A stretch of 64,000 nt of DNA from Imbroritus primus (lineage in GTDB: Bacteria; Pseudomonadota; Gammaproteobacteria; Burkholderiales; Burkholderiaceae), in contig AKCV02000011.1 in NCBI GenBank assembly GCA_000272025.2, positions 124,001 through 188,000 of the forward strand, in the 5' to 3' direction. Below are positions 54,455-63,852 of the stretch, piece after piece. Position 1 is the stretch's first letter. The number at the start of each line of letters is the position of its first letter. Position numbers and translations under genes: made by a program. The notes under the pieces were generated by a model. The model was given only the letters and a program-made list of their open reading frames with translations, made no database searches and was not told where the DNA came from.

Positions 54455-55159
54455 TCAGCCCCGCGAATCTTCGCTGGCAATGCAACGATAGACCAGCGCG
54501 CCGATCACTGCGCCGATGATCGGCGCAACCCAGAACAGCCACAGCTGTGCCAATGCCCAGTCGCCCACCAGGATGGCCGGGCCCGTGCTGCGTGCGGGGT
54601 TGACGGAGGTATTGGTCACCGGGATGCTGATCAGGTGGATCAACGTCAGCGCGAGGCCGATGGCAATCGGTGCAAGGCCCTGCGGGGCGCGCTTGTCGGT
54701 CGCACCCATGATGATCAGCAGGAACATCGCGGTCATCACCACTTCGCTGATCAACGCGGCCGTCAGCGAATAGCCGCCGGGCGAGTGCGCGCCATAGCCG
54801 TTCGATGCCAGCCCCGAGGACAACTCAAAGCCGGCCTTGCCACTGGCGATGCAGTACAGCACTGCCGCGGCAACGATCCCGCCAATCACCTGCGCCACGA
54901 TATAGGCCGGCAGTTCGCGCACCGGGAAACGTCCGCCCGCCGCCAACCCGATGGAGACGGCCGGATTCAGATGGCAACCGGAAATGTGTCCGATGGCGAA
55001 TGCCATGGTCAGCACCGTGAGGCCAAAGGCCAGCGCCACGCCCAGCAGGCCGATGCCAACTTCCGGGAAGGCCGCTGCCAGCACGGCGCTGCCACATCCG
55101 CCCAGCACAAGCCAGAAAGTCCCGATGCACTCCGCGAGAGAACGTTTCACCAACGTCAT
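54455..55159 (-). CDS. aqpZ: Aquaporin Z
   Basis: This 234-residue membrane channel has six hydrophobic helices and both NPA boxes ([12 protein letters not shown] and [13 protein letters not shown]). The narrow-pore residues expected for a water-selective channel, including histidine in [19 protein letters not shown] and the arginine after the second NPA, are present, so it is AqpZ rather than GlpF. ATG 55159 has AAGGAGG ahead. It is divergent from the IclR gene. It has no evident link with the catabolic genes. Confidence 0.95.
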   Translation of the reverse strand: MTLVKRSLAECIGTFWLVLGGCGSAVLAAAFPEVGIGLLGVALAFGLTVLTMAFAIGHISGCHLNPAVSIGLAAGGRFPVRELPAYIVAQVIGGIVAAAVLYCIASGKAGFELSSGLASNGYGAHSPGGYSLTAALISEVVMTAMFLLIIMGATDKRAPQGLAPIAIGLALTLIHLISIPVTNTSVNPARSTGPAILVGDWALAQLWLFWVAPIIGAVIGALVYRCIASEDSRG

Positions 55160-55324
55160 TGCACACCTCCTTGACATGCCTTGTTGTAAGCGCCGTCACC
55201 GGTGACACCTCGAGCGCGACGGCGGGATGTCCGCAGACCGCATGTGCTGCGGATGCCTTGCATCATAGACGCCCGCCATGGCAACGAAATGAATGAGTGT
55301 GACGTCGGCGGCAAATTTCTGAAT

Positions 55325-55354
55325 ATATCCTAATATATAGGATCATGGTCCTAT
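55325..55354. promoter_or_regulatory. TCCTA/TAGGA repeat cluster upstream of the IclR gene
   Basis: Three alternating half-sites are seen: ATCCTA (55327-55332), TAGGAT (55338-55343) and TCCTAT (55349-55354). They form two overlapping inverted repeats, ATCCTA-5-TAGGAT and ATAGGA-6-TCCTAT. The same hexamers occur upstream of the GntR gene at 39615-39630. This is a candidate operator for the IclR regulator, 69 bases ahead of its start. Confidence 0.55.
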
Positions 55355-55422
55355 AAAATGTTTACTTCACCAAGACCCTCTGCTAATCTGCAAAGCAACG
55401 ACACACCACGCTTTCTCGCCAG

Positions 55423-56184
55423 ATGGACAAGACGCTGCTCAAGGGCCTGATGGTCCTTGAATCAATCACCGAAGCCGAAAACCGCGCCCGTACAGTGGAC
55501 GAAGTTGCCGCGCGCGTGGGACTGACGCGCAGCAATACGCATCGGACGCTGCAGACACTGATGCACGCGGGCTACATCGAGAAGGATGTCAACAACGGCT
55601 ATCGCGGCACCATCAAGCTGATGGGACTGGGCGTGCGCCAGCTCGCGCGCCTCGACGTCCGGCAATTTGCCGCGCCGTTCATGCACGCGCTCGCGGATGC
55701 CACGGGCGAGACCGTGCACCTGTCGGTGCTGGATGGTATCGACGTGGTCTACATCGACAAGATCGACAGCCCGCAGCCGGTACGCGCCTACTCCATGGTC
55801 GGCGGCCGCGCCCCAGCTTATGCCGTGGCCACCGGCAAGGCCCTGCTGGCGCACGCGCCGGAGGGCTACCTGGCGCGCTACGCAGCGCAGCTGACCCTGC
55901 ATACGCCACGCACCGCCGGCACGCTGGCCGCACTGGAAGCAGAACTGGCGCAAACCGTGCGCACCGGCTACGCCGTCAATACCGGCGAATGGCGCGATGG
56001 CGTAGGCGGTATCGCCTCGGCGGTCTTCGATGGACTCGACCGTCCGATCGCCGCGCTCGGCATCTCCGGCCCGATCGGCCGCCTGCCGGCCACGCGCATT
56101 GCCGAACTTGCACCGCTGGTGGTCCACAACGCCAACCAGCTTTCCCTGGCCATGGGCGCGCGCTGCATTCCGCGTGCGGCCTGA
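55423..56184 (+). CDS. IclR family transcriptional regulator
   Basis: This 253-residue IclR regulator has the N-terminal winged helix (RTVDEVAARVGLTRSNTHRTLQTLMHAGYI, residues about 22-52, in parts) and the IclR effector domain with GETVHLSVLDGIDVVYIDKI, AYAVATGKALLAHAP and GGIASAVFDGLDRPIAALGISGP (in parts). No clear ribosome site precedes the ATG. It precedes the CaiB-type CoA-transferase and enoyl-CoA hydratase on the same strand and probably regulates them together with itself. IclR regulators often respond to aromatic acids. Confidence 0.93.
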   Translation: MDKTLLKGLMVLESITEAENRARTVDEVAARVGLTRSNTHRTLQTLMHAGYIEKDVNNGYRGTIKLMGLGVRQLARLDVRQFAAPFMHALADATGETVHLSVLDGIDVVYIDKIDSPQPVRAYSMVGGRAPAYAVATGKALLAHAPEGYLARYAAQLTLHTPRTAGTLAALEAELAQTVRTGYAVNTGEWRDGVGGIASAVFDGLDRPIAALGISGPIGRLPATRIAELAPLVVHNANQLSLAMGARCIPRAA

Positions 56185-56229
56185 CTGCATTCCCGATAAC
56201 TACCATCCCTGACTGAAGAGGAATCGAAC

Positions 56230-57399
56230 GTGACTACCCCCCTCCCCCTTGACGGTGTCCGTGTCATCGAAATCTGCAACGTCGCCGCGGGCCCCTACTG
56301 CGGCATGCTGCTGGCCGACATGGGCGCGGATGTCATCAAAGTCGAAAATCCCGAAGGCGGCGACACGTTGCGCGCCTGGCCGCCGATCACCGATGGCTAC
56401 AGCGAAAACTTCGCCTCGCTCAATCGCAACAAGCGCTCGGTCACGCTCAACCTGAAAAATCCGGAAGACCGTGAACTGGCCCGCCAGCTCGCCGCCGGCG
56501 CGGATGTGCTGATCGAGAACAATCGTCCCGGCGTGATGGATCGCCTGGGTCTCGGCTACAGCGCACTGCGCGAACTCAATCCCAAGCTGATCTACTGCTC
56601 GATCTCGGCCTATGGCCAGACCGGCCCGCGCGCGCAGGAAGGCGGCTTCGACCTGACCATCCAGGCGATGAGCGGCATCATGAGTGTGACCGGCGAAGAA
56701 GGCGGCGCGCCAGTGAAGTGCGGCGTGCCGCTGGCGGATTTTGCCGCCGGCCTGTATGCAGCCTACTCGATCTCGAGCGCGCTGCGCGGTGTCGCGCAGC
56801 ATGGCCAGGGAACGCACATCGATGTGCCGATGCTCGGCGCCACGCTCGGCATCGCCGCGCTGCAAACGTCGGAATACTTCGGCAGCGGCCGCGACCCGGT
56901 CAAGCTCGGCTCCGCGCACCCGCGTAACGCGCCGTACCAGGTGTTCCGCAGTGGCGACGGCTACTTCGGCATGGCTGCCGGTAACAATGCACTGTGGAAG
57001 AGCGTGTGCCAGACGGTGGGTCGCGAGGACCTGCTGGCCGACGAGCGTTTCGTCACCCCGACGACGCGCGCCGCCAACCAACGTGCCCTGCTCGAAATCC
57101 TCGAGGCGGAATTCGCCAAGGCGGACAGCACCACGTGGCTTGAACGTTTCCGCGCCGCCGGCGTGCCGTGCGCACCGATCAACCGCTACTCGGAAGTCCT
57201 GGCCGATGAGCAGGTCGAGCACATGCAGTGGGTTCAGCCGATCGAACTGCCCAATGGCGTGAAGACCCGCACGTTCGGTTCACCCGTGCGCTTCTCGCTG
57301 GTGGACACGCCGATCCGTCGCCGCCCGCCGGCACTCGGCGAGCATAACGACGAGATCCTCGGCGCGTTGCAGGCCAAGGTCACGGAGCCAGCCCGATGA
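56230..57399 (+). CDS. Class III CoA-transferase (CaiB/BaiF family)
   Basis: This 389-residue protein of the CaiB/BaiF family moves CoA between carboxylic acids. Features are LDGVRVIEICNVAAGPYCGMLLADMGADVIKVENPEGGD (in parts), SLNRNKRSVTLNLKNPE and AYGQTGPRAQEGGFDLTIQAMSG; the catalytic aspartate is D in the GGFD segment near residue 140-170. GTG 56230 has AAGAGGAA upstream. It overlaps the enoyl-CoA hydratase gene by 4 bases, so the pair acts on one acyl-CoA. The substrate is unknown. Confidence 0.93.
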   Translation: MTTPLPLDGVRVIEICNVAAGPYCGMLLADMGADVIKVENPEGGDTLRAWPPITDGYSENFASLNRNKRSVTLNLKNPEDRELARQLAAGADVLIENNRPGVMDRLGLGYSALRELNPKLIYCSISAYGQTGPRAQEGGFDLTIQAMSGIMSVTGEEGGAPVKCGVPLADFAAGLYAAYSISSALRGVAQHGQGTHIDVPMLGATLGIAALQTSEYFGSGRDPVKLGSAHPRNAPYQVFRSGDGYFGMAAGNNALWKSVCQTVGREDLLADERFVTPTTRAANQRALLEILEAEFAKADSTTWLERFRAAGVPCAPINRYSEVLADEQVEHMQWVQPIELPNGVKTRTFGSPVRFSLVDTPIRRRPPALGEHNDEILGALQAKVTEPAR

Positions 57400-58130
57400 G
57401 CCAGGAGAACGGCGAAGTTCTGGTGTCGCGCGAGGGCAATTGCTGGACGTTCACGCTCAACCGGCCCGAGAAGATGAATGCGCTCAACGCGAACATCGTC
57501 GAGTCGCTGCTGGCAGGCATCGAAGACGCCCATGCCAACGGCGCCAGCGTGCTGGTGTTTCGTGGCAACGGACGCAACTTCAGTGCCGGTTTCGATTTCG
57601 GCGGATTCGAGGAACAGAGCGAAGGTGACCTGCTACAGCGCTTCGTGCGCATCGAGACACTGCTGCAGGCCATCGATGGCTCGCCGTGTTTGACGGTGGC
57701 ACTGGCGCACGGGAAGAACTTCGGCGCCGGCGTCGACCTGTTCGCGAGCTGCAAGGTGCGCATCAGCACACCCGATGCCTTCTTCCGCATGCCCGGCCTG
57801 AAATTTGGCCTGGTGCTCGGCCCCCGCCGCTTTGGCGCGCTCGTGGGAACGCAGGTGGCGCGCGCCATCCTTGAAGAGGCGCGCGGCTTCAATGCACAGG
57901 AGGCCGAGGCCATCGGCTTCCTCACGCAGACCGCCGACGAAGCAGGATGGCCGGAGCTGATCACACAGGCCAATGGCCGTGCAGCTCAACTGGATGCGGC
58001 CACGCGTGCACACCTGTACCAGGTGCTCGGCAACCAGGCCGGCTACGACGCCGACCTGGCAGCGCTCGTGCGCTCGGCGGCCGCGCCCGGCCTCAAGGAC
58101 CGCATCCGCGCCTACCGCAGCGCTGGCTGA
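57396..58130 (+). CDS. Enoyl-CoA hydratase/isomerase family protein
   Basis: This 244-residue crotonase-fold protein has the CoA-binding and oxyanion segments FTLNRPEKMNALN and VFRGNGRNFSAGFDFGGF, and VALAHGKNFGAGVDLFASCKVRIS in place of the classical G-A-G-G-E loop, giving A-G-V-D. The glutamate pair of the hydratases is not obvious at the second site (PGLKFGLVLGPRRFGALVG), so hydratase, isomerase or hydrolase action cannot be told apart. It is coupled to the CoA-transferase by ATGA. Confidence 0.88.
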   Translation: MSQENGEVLVSREGNCWTFTLNRPEKMNALNANIVESLLAGIEDAHANGASVLVFRGNGRNFSAGFDFGGFEEQSEGDLLQRFVRIETLLQAIDGSPCLTVALAHGKNFGAGVDLFASCKVRISTPDAFFRMPGLKFGLVLGPRRFGALVGTQVARAILEEARGFNAQEAEAIGFLTQTADEAGWPELITQANGRAAQLDAATRAHLYQVLGNQAGYDADLAALVRSAAAPGLKDRIRAYRSAG

Positions 58131-58136
58131 CCTGCC

Positions 58137-58170
58137 GTCCCTGATCGGCTGCGATCAGGGACACTGTCTT
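58137..58170 (+). terminator. Stem-loop terminator after the enoyl-CoA hydratase gene
   Basis: An 11-base-pair perfect stem GTCCCTGATCG/CGATCAGGGAC with loop GCTG begins 6 bases after the stop. The T-run is weak (ACTGTCTT). It also lies just beyond the stop of the convergent lipoprotein gene. Confidence 0.7.
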
Positions 58171-58897
58171 ACCGGCCCACCTGGCGATAGAACGCTACGG
58201 GATCGAAATCACTCTCGAAACCTGTAGCGCTTTCATAGGTAGCAACCTCGCCACTGGTCGGCCGCATACCGCGCACATGGAAGCCGGCCAGCAAGCCTTC
58301 GTCACTCAAGGCCAGAATCGTCTTCTGCAGTACTGGCAGATCCGCCAACTGGCATGCCGGAACGCGATGCGGCATCACGAACGTCGTCATGCACACATCA
58401 CCGGGCGCAGGATTGGCGGCACCCGTGCGGCGCTCGTTCAGCAACGTGGCCTCGACCTGCGCGGCGGTCCGCCCCGCCACTTGCGCCTCGCCGACGCGGC
58501 GCAGACGATAGGTCCGAATGACCTCACCCAGTACCGTAGCCGGCGTAGCATCGCAATGCGCGCCATCGACCGCCGAGTACGTGACTGTGGCTTCCGCCTC
58601 GTCGGCACTCAACTGACGATCGATCGACAGGGTGACACGGTAGCCGTAGGTGCGCAGCCAGGCTGGATACTGCGGCAGCGTCGCCGGATACTCGAAACCA
58701 TTGCGGCAGGCCATATGCCACTGCGCCGGCGCGAGGACGTCTGGCTTCACCTGGGCCTGCGTCGCAGGCGGCACGGCCGCCACTGCGCCAGAAGCGGTCT
58801 GTGTCGACGATGTGCCGACAGCGCCATCACCTCCACCACCACATGCTCCCAGCACCATGGGAAATACCACTGCACAAATCCATCCAATTGCTTTCAT
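58169..58897 (-). CDS. Lipoprotein of unknown function
   Basis: This 242-residue protein has a lipoprotein signal (MKAIGWICAVVFPMVLGAC, lipobox LGAC) followed by GGGGDGAVG and a Ser/Thr/Ala-rich linker. The rest is a soluble domain of about 190 residues with several cysteines (MACRNGFEYPATLPQYPAW, DGAHCDATPATVLGEV, PGDVCMTTFVMPHRVPACQL), possibly disulfide-bonded. ATG 58897 has GGAGAG ahead. I do not recognise the family. It is likely anchored in the outer membrane. It stands alone, convergent with the enoyl-CoA hydratase gene. Confidence 0.8.
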   Translation of the reverse strand: MKAIGWICAVVFPMVLGACGGGGDGAVGTSSTQTASGAVAAVPPATQAQVKPDVLAPAQWHMACRNGFEYPATLPQYPAWLRTYGYRVTLSIDRQLSADEAEATVTYSAVDGAHCDATPATVLGEVIRTYRLRRVGEAQVAGRTAAQVEATLLNERRTGAANPAPGDVCMTTFVMPHRVPACQLADLPVLQKTILALSDEGLLAGFHVRGMRPTSGEVATYESATGFESDFDPVAFYRQVGR

Positions 58898-59438
58898 TGC
58901 CGCTCTCCATCTTCTGCATCGACTTCGATGCAAATTTCATCGACCCCACGGCCCCCGGGGCTATGATGGTCTGGATGCGCGCAATAGATGGTTAAGGAAC
59001 TTAAAGTTTCACAGTTTTTGTCGTTTGCGCTTTCGCGTTCTTTTTTGTCAATGCTGATACCAGGATGATGTGATCCGTTGCGGTGCGAGAGTCGTTGTGT
59101 TTTTCCAAATCGAGCTTGCGTGAGCCGCAGTCCAACAAGCCTCTTCGAAATCAGCTGCACATCATCACCCCACTTGACATGAGGCGGGTGGAGAGGGGAT
59201 CGGCAAGGTACACCGACTGAGCCACGAGCCGTGTCGACCCCTCCCTGGCCTGCGAGGAGGCGAGTACGTTCCTGTCGCTAACGACGTGCAGCGGGTAGAC
59301 GCGCGAGACACTCCAAGGGGAGCGGAGAGGAATTGGCTGGCGTTTGGCTGGCCACGACGCCCCGGCATCACCGCTCGCAATCCACGCGAGGCGCGCGTCT
59401 TAGATGAATTGCGGGCCTCCCGGACTTTCGAGAACGAA
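58898..59438. other. Gene-free intergenic region (541 bases)
   Basis: No gene is supported between the lipoprotein gene and the tRNA terminator. Short open frames here lack family patterns or ribosome sites. The part from 59000 to 59150 is AT-richer. No integrase or repeat of the tRNA end is recognised, so there is no evidence that the tRNA served as an integration site in this window. Confidence 0.5.
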
Positions 59439-59469
59439 AAAAATGGCTTCCGATATGGAAGCCATTTTT
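59439..59469 (-). terminator. Rho-independent terminator of the tRNA-Thr transcript
   Basis: A perfect 13-base-pair stem (arm AAAAATGGCTTCC) with loop GATAT lies 6 bases beyond the tRNA 3' end and carries a T-run on either strand. Confidence 0.93.
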
Positions 59470-59474
59470 GGTAT

Positions 59475-59550
<76 letters not shown>

Positions 59551-59585
59551 AGGTGGTGCGAGGTGGGATTGTATCCCAACCTGAT

Positions 59586-60065
59586 TTATTTGACGACCTT
59601 CAGCGCCGGTTTCCCGCCGATTTTCGGGACGTTGGGTGGTGTCGGTTCGTCGTCGCCATCGTCCCCTTCGCCTCGTGTCTCGGCATCTACCGCGGAGAGC
59701 TTGGGTGCGGGGGTTTCCTGCGCAGGGGTGGCCGGAGTCGTGGCGGAGCCGTCGCGATCTACCGGGAATGCCATGCCTTGGCCGTTTTCACGCGCATAGA
59801 TGGCGAGGATGTTGGCCACCGGCACTTCGATCTTGCGCGGTACGCCGCCGAAGCGAGCCTGGAAGGTCACCCAATCGTTGCCCATCTCGAGTTGGGTCGT
59901 GGCCTCGAAGCTGACATTGAGCACGATCTCGCTGTTCTTGACGAACTCGCGTGGCACGCTGGTCTGGCTGTCGACGAACACGGCCAGGTACGGCGTGAAA
60001 CCGTTGTCCGTACACCATTCGTAGATGGCGCGCAGCAGGTAGGGCTTGGTAGAGGTTTCCGACAT
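59586..60065 (-). CDS. sspB: ClpXP protease specificity-enhancing factor SspB
   Basis: This 159-residue adaptor delivers ssrA-tagged proteins to ClpXP. The folded part begins TSTKPYLLRAIYEWCTDNGFTPYLAV and has EIVLNVSFEATTQLEMGNDWVTFQARFGGVPRKIEVP (in parts) and ILAIYARENGQGMAF. The tail is acidic and flexible and ends in GGKPALKVVK, the ClpX-binding motif. ATG 60065 is the usual start; the longer frame is not supported. It follows sspA by 53 bases, the classical order. Confidence 0.96.
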   Translation of the reverse strand: MSETSTKPYLLRAIYEWCTDNGFTPYLAVFVDSQTSVPREFVKNSEIVLNVSFEATTQLEMGNDWVTFQARFGGVPRKIEVPVANILAIYARENGQGMAFPVDRDGSATTPATPAQETPAPKLSAVDAETRGEGDDGDDEPTPPNVPKIGGKPALKVVK

Positions 60066-60118
60066 GGTGTCTGCAAGCAACGAAGAGCGGACCTCCGGGA
60101 AGGTCCGCCATCTCCGGA

Positions 60119-60730
60119 TCAACGACGCATGACCTTTTCCGACGGGGTCAGCGCTTCGATATAGGCCGGGCGGCTAAAGATACGCTCGGCGTACTTCAAC
60201 AGCGGCGCGGCGTTCTTCGACAGCTCAATGCCATAGTGGTCAAGGCGCCACAGCAGCGGAGCGATGGCCACGTCGAGCATCGAGAATTCTTCGCCCAGCA
60301 TGTACTTGTTCTTGACGAAGATCGGCGCCAGCTGGGTAAGACGGTCGCGAATGGCGGCGCGCGCCTTTTCGTGACCCTTCTCGGCGGCCTTGCCCTTTTC
60401 GTTTTCGAGCACGTAGACGTGGCTGAACAGTTCCTTCTCGAAATTGAAGAGGAACAGGCGCGCCCGTGCGCGCTGCACTGGATCGGCAGGCATCAGCTGC
60501 GGATGCGGGAAACGCTCGTCGATGTACTCGTTGATGATGTTCGACTCGTACAGGATCAGGTCGCGCTCGACAAGGATCGGAACCTGGCCGTACGGGTTCA
60601 TGACGGAGATGTCTTCCGGCTTGTTGAACAGGTCGACATCGCGGATTTCGAAGTCCATGCCCTTTTCGAACAGGACAAGGCGGCAACGTTGCGAGAACGG
60701 GCAGGTGGTGCCCGAGTACAACACCATCAT
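60119..60730 (-). CDS. sspA: Stringent starvation protein A
   Basis: This 203-residue glutathione-S-transferase-fold protein binds RNA polymerase and modulates transcription under stress. The opening MMVLYSGTTCPFSQRCRLVLFEKGMDFEIRDVDL (in parts) and NPYGQVPILVERDLILYESNIINEYIDERFPHP are typical. It forms the sspA-sspB pair with the next gene. The pet operon terminator lies 85-139 bases upstream, so it has its own promoter. Confidence 0.96.
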   Translation of the reverse strand: MMVLYSGTTCPFSQRCRLVLFEKGMDFEIRDVDLFNKPEDISVMNPYGQVPILVERDLILYESNIINEYIDERFPHPQLMPADPVQRARARLFLFNFEKELFSHVYVLENEKGKAAEKGHEKARAAIRDRLTQLAPIFVKNKYMLGEEFSMLDVAIAPLLWRLDHYGIELSKNAAPLLKYAERIFSRPAYIEALTPSEKVMRR

Positions 60731-60814
60731 GATTCGGTTCCTTGGAGGGGGGACGGATTGTCCCGGTTGAATTCTGGCAGAAGCGGCACCCGAAAAGCAA
60801 ATCGGCGGCTTCCG

Positions 60815-60869
60815 GCGAAAAAAGCAAAAGGGCTAGCGCGGGAACACGACGATTCCGTGCGCTAGCCCT
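60815..60869 (-). terminator. Terminator of the petABC operon
   Basis: On the minus strand an 11-base-pair stem (AGGGCTAGCGC/GCGCTAGCCCT, 19-base loop) is followed by CTTTTGCTTTTTT. It starts 16 bases after the petC stop. Confidence 0.88.
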
Positions 60870-60884
60870 GGGCGTGACGCCAAC

Positions 60885-61634
60885 TTACTTGATGTCTTTC
60901 CAGTACGAGGCGTTCAGGCGCCAGGCAAGGATCGAGAACAGGCCCAGGAACATCAGCACCCAGACGCCGAGGCGCTTGCGCTGGTGCTCTGCCGGTTCAC
61001 CCATCCACTGCAGGAAATGCACGAGGTCACCCATGGCCTGATCGAATTCGATCGGCTTCATGGTGCCCGGCGTAACCTGCTCATAGCCGACGAAGGTATG
61101 CACGGTCTTGCTGGCATCATGCGCATCGGCCCGCTCTTCGAACTTGGCCTTGCGGATCCCCTGGGCTTCCCACATGACGTGCGGCATGCCAACGTTCGGG
61201 AAGATCAGGTTGTTCCAGCCGGTATCGCGCGTATCGTCCTTGTAGAAGCTGCGCAGATACGTGTACAGCCAGTCACCGCCGCGAGCGCGGGCGATCACCG
61301 ACAGATCGGGCGGCTGTACGCCGAACCAGGCCTTGGCTTCCTTGGCCGTCATGGCGATGTTCATCGTCTCGCCAACCTTGTCCGCGGAGAACAGCAGGTT
61401 CTCACGGATCTGGTCCTCGGTCAGGCCGATGTCCTTCAGTCGGTTGTAGCGCACCATGCTGGCGCTGTGACAGTTCAGGCAGTTGTTGACGAACAGCTTG
61501 GCACCGCGCTGCAGGGTGCTCAGGTCGCTGGTCATCTTGGGAGCGGCATCCAGCGGATGGCCGCTCTCTGCTGCAATGGCAGGCGCACCGATCAGCGCTC
61601 CCGCCAGGGCGATCATGGAAATCAGCTTTTTCAT
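60885..61634 (-). CDS. petC: Ubiquinol-cytochrome c reductase cytochrome c1 subunit
   Basis: This 249-residue cytochrome c1 has a signal peptide (KKLISMIALAGALIGAPAIA), the haem site NCLNCHSAS (C-X2-C-H), the methionine ligand region NVGMPHVMWE and a C-terminal membrane anchor (WVLMFLGLFSILAWRLNASYW). It is the last gene of petABC and passes electrons from the Rieske protein to soluble cytochrome c. Confidence 0.97.
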   Translation of the reverse strand: MKKLISMIALAGALIGAPAIAAESGHPLDAAPKMTSDLSTLQRGAKLFVNNCLNCHSASMVRYNRLKDIGLTEDQIRENLLFSADKVGETMNIAMTAKEAKAWFGVQPPDLSVIARARGGDWLYTYLRSFYKDDTRDTGWNNLIFPNVGMPHVMWEAQGIRKAKFEERADAHDASKTVHTFVGYEQVTPGTMKPIEFDQAMGDLVHFLQWMGEPAEHQRKRLGVWVLMFLGLFSILAWRLNASYWKDIK

Positions 61635-61660
61635 CTTTTGTCCTTAATCCTCGGCGTGGC

Positions 61661-63064
61661 TCAGTGCGGTGTGAACGTCACGCGATCCGGCACCTGCTTG
61701 AAGGTTCCGATCTGGCTCCAGATCGGCATGGCCAGGAAGAACGCGAAGTAGAGCAGCGTGCAGAACTGCGACACCTTTTCATACAGCGGGGTCGGCGGTT
61801 GAATACCGAGGTAGCCGAGGATGAGGAAGGCGACCACGAAGATGCCGATCAGAGTCTTGTGGAAACCCGGACGGTAACGGATCGACTTGACCGGCGACTG
61901 GTCGAGCCACGGCAGGAACACCAGGATGACCACGGCACCGCCCATCACCACTACGCCCCAGAACTTGGCGTCGATGAAGTAGAAGCCCAGGGCCAGGATG
62001 ACCGCCACGGCTACGGCAATGCCCTTGACCTTGGCGCTCTTGCTGCGGATGAACAGCAAGCCGAGCAGTACGGCGGCAAACACCCACAGCACCGGCAGGA
62101 AGTTCGAGGTAATGGCGCGCAGCATCGAGTAGAACGGCGTGAAGTACCAGACCGGCGCAATGTGCGGCGGGGTCTTGAGCGGGTCAGCCGGGATGAAGTT
62201 GTTGTACTCGAGGAAGTAGCCGCCCATTTCCGGCGCGAAGAAGATGACCGCGCTGAAGATGAACAGGAACACACCCACGCCGATCAGGTCGTGCACGGAG
62301 TAGTACGGGTGGAACGGGATGCCGTCGAGCGGGATGCCGTTGGCGTCCTTCTTGGCCTTGATCTCGACGCCGTCGGGATTGTTCGACCCCACTTCGTGCA
62401 GCGCGATGATGTGCGCCACGACCAGGCCGAGCAGCACCAGCGGCACGGCAATGACGTGGAAGGCGAAGAAGCGGTTCAGGGTGGCGTCACCCACGACGTA
62501 GTCGCCGCGGATGAAGAGGGCCAGGTCCGGGCCGATCAGCGGGATGGCGGAGAACAGGTTCACGATCACCTGCGCGCCCCAGTACGACATCTGGCCCCAG
62601 GGCAGCAGGTAGCCCATGAACGCTTCAGCCATCAGGCACAGGAAGATCAGGCAACCGAAGATCCACACCAGCTCGCGCGGCTTGCGGTACGAGCCGTAGA
62701 TCAGGCCGCGGAACATGTGCAGGTACACGACCACGAAGAACGCGGAGGCGCCGGTCGAGTGCATGTAGCGCACCAGCCAGCCCCAGGGCACTTCGCGCAT
62801 GATGAACTCGACGCTGGCGAACGCGACCGGGATGCCGGCGGCGTTGAGCGTGGCGTCCGGCTTGTAGTTCATCACCAGGAAAATACCGGTGACGATCTGG
62901 ATCACCAGCACCAGCAGGGCCAGCGAGCCAAAGAAGTACCAGAAGTTGAAGTTCTTCGGTGCGTAGTATTCGGACAGGTGGGCTTTCCAGGTGGAGGTCA
63001 GCGGAAAGCGCTGATCGATCCAGCCGACCACGCCTTTTGTTTCGACTTGTTTGTCAGCGGCCAT
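61661..63064 (-). CDS. petB: Ubiquinol-cytochrome c reductase cytochrome b subunit
   Basis: This 467-residue cytochrome b binds two haems in a bundle of eight or more membrane helices. The first paired histidines lie in RYMHSTGASAFFVVVYLHMFRGL, the second pair in FFAFHVIAVPLVLLGLVVAHIIAL. The quinol-site PEWY-type motif reads PVWY (IAPVWYFTPFYSM). It lies 2 bases after petA and 26 bases ahead of petC. Extra helices at the C-terminus fit the long betaproteobacterial form. Confidence 0.97.
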   Translation of the reverse strand: MAADKQVETKGVVGWIDQRFPLTSTWKAHLSEYYAPKNFNFWYFFGSLALLVLVIQIVTGIFLVMNYKPDATLNAAGIPVAFASVEFIMREVPWGWLVRYMHSTGASAFFVVVYLHMFRGLIYGSYRKPRELVWIFGCLIFLCLMAEAFMGYLLPWGQMSYWGAQVIVNLFSAIPLIGPDLALFIRGDYVVGDATLNRFFAFHVIAVPLVLLGLVVAHIIALHEVGSNNPDGVEIKAKKDANGIPLDGIPFHPYYSVHDLIGVGVFLFIFSAVIFFAPEMGGYFLEYNNFIPADPLKTPPHIAPVWYFTPFYSMLRAITSNFLPVLWVFAAVLLGLLFIRSKSAKVKGIAVAVAVILALGFYFIDAKFWGVVVMGGAVVILVFLPWLDQSPVKSIRYRPGFHKTLIGIFVVAFLILGYLGIQPPTPLYEKVSQFCTLLYFAFFLAMPIWSQIGTFKQVPDRVTFTPH

Positions 63065-63066
63065 GA

Positions 63067-63675
63067 TCAGGCTTCTCCCTTCTCGTCTTTGCCGATCACG
63101 ATGCGCGAATCGGACAGGAACATGTACGGCGGAACGTCAAGATTCTGCGGCGCAGGCTTGTTCTTGAACACGCGGCCCGCGAGGTCGAAGGTCGAACCGT
63201 GGCACGGGCAGACAAAGCCCGGATCGGCGCCCAGCTGCGGGTTGACGTTGGAGCCAAAGGGGCCGGACGGCGAGCAGCCGAGGTGCGAGCAGATGCCCAC
63301 CACGACCAGCAAGTCCTTGTGCTCTTCGCGCGAACGCGCCGGGTTCTTGCAGTAGTCGGGGGTATCCATGGAATAAGGAATGTCCGACTTCGGATCGGCA
63401 ACCTCACTCTCGGTCTTGGCGAGCGACGCAAGCATCTCGTCGGTCCGGCGCAGGATCCACACCGGTTTGCCGCGCCATTCCACGGTCATCATCTCGCCCG
63501 GCTTCAATGCGCTGATGTCTGCCTCTACCGGCGCGCCTGCCGCACGTGCTTTTTCGGACGGTGCAAACGTGGCGACGAACGGTACCGCTACTGCCGCGCC
63601 ACCGATACCGCCAGCCACGCTCGTCGCAATCAGCAGATTGCGGCGACCTTTATCCACGTTTTGCTGGTCACTCAT
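63067..63675 (-). CDS. petA: Ubiquinol-cytochrome c reductase Rieske iron-sulfur subunit
   Basis: This 202-residue subunit has a twin-arginine-like N-terminal membrane anchor (DKGRRNLLIATSVAGGIGGAAVAVPF; the RR lies at residues 10-11) and the Rieske cluster ligands in CSHLGCSPSG and CPCHGSTFDLAG. ATG 63675 was chosen over a start 7 codons upstream because family members begin at MSD(Q). It is first in the petABC operon and divergent from mscL. Confidence 0.96.
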   Translation of the reverse strand: MSDQQNVDKGRRNLLIATSVAGGIGGAAVAVPFVATFAPSEKARAAGAPVEADISALKPGEMMTVEWRGKPVWILRRTDEMLASLAKTESEVADPKSDIPYSMDTPDYCKNPARSREEHKDLLVVVGICSHLGCSPSGPFGSNVNPQLGADPGFVCPCHGSTFDLAGRVFKNKPAPQNLDVPPYMFLSDSRIVIGKDEKGEA

Positions 63676-63852
63676 TCCAAACCCCAGGAAAGTCAATTAG
63701 ATTTTGCGTCAACCCTAAATTATACCTGACCAGAGCCCGTCATTAAAGGTTTTCGGGGTAGCGGAACCGCCGGAGAGCAATATAGTATGTACGCACCACC
63801 ACATCGCGGCGCATGCTGCGGTGCACTCAAAACCGGTCATATGGGAGCCACC

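Noticed and set aside
61664..63355. 563-codon open frame antisense to petB-petA
   Set aside because: Antisense shadow with repetitive charged sequence; petB and petA are certain on the other strand.
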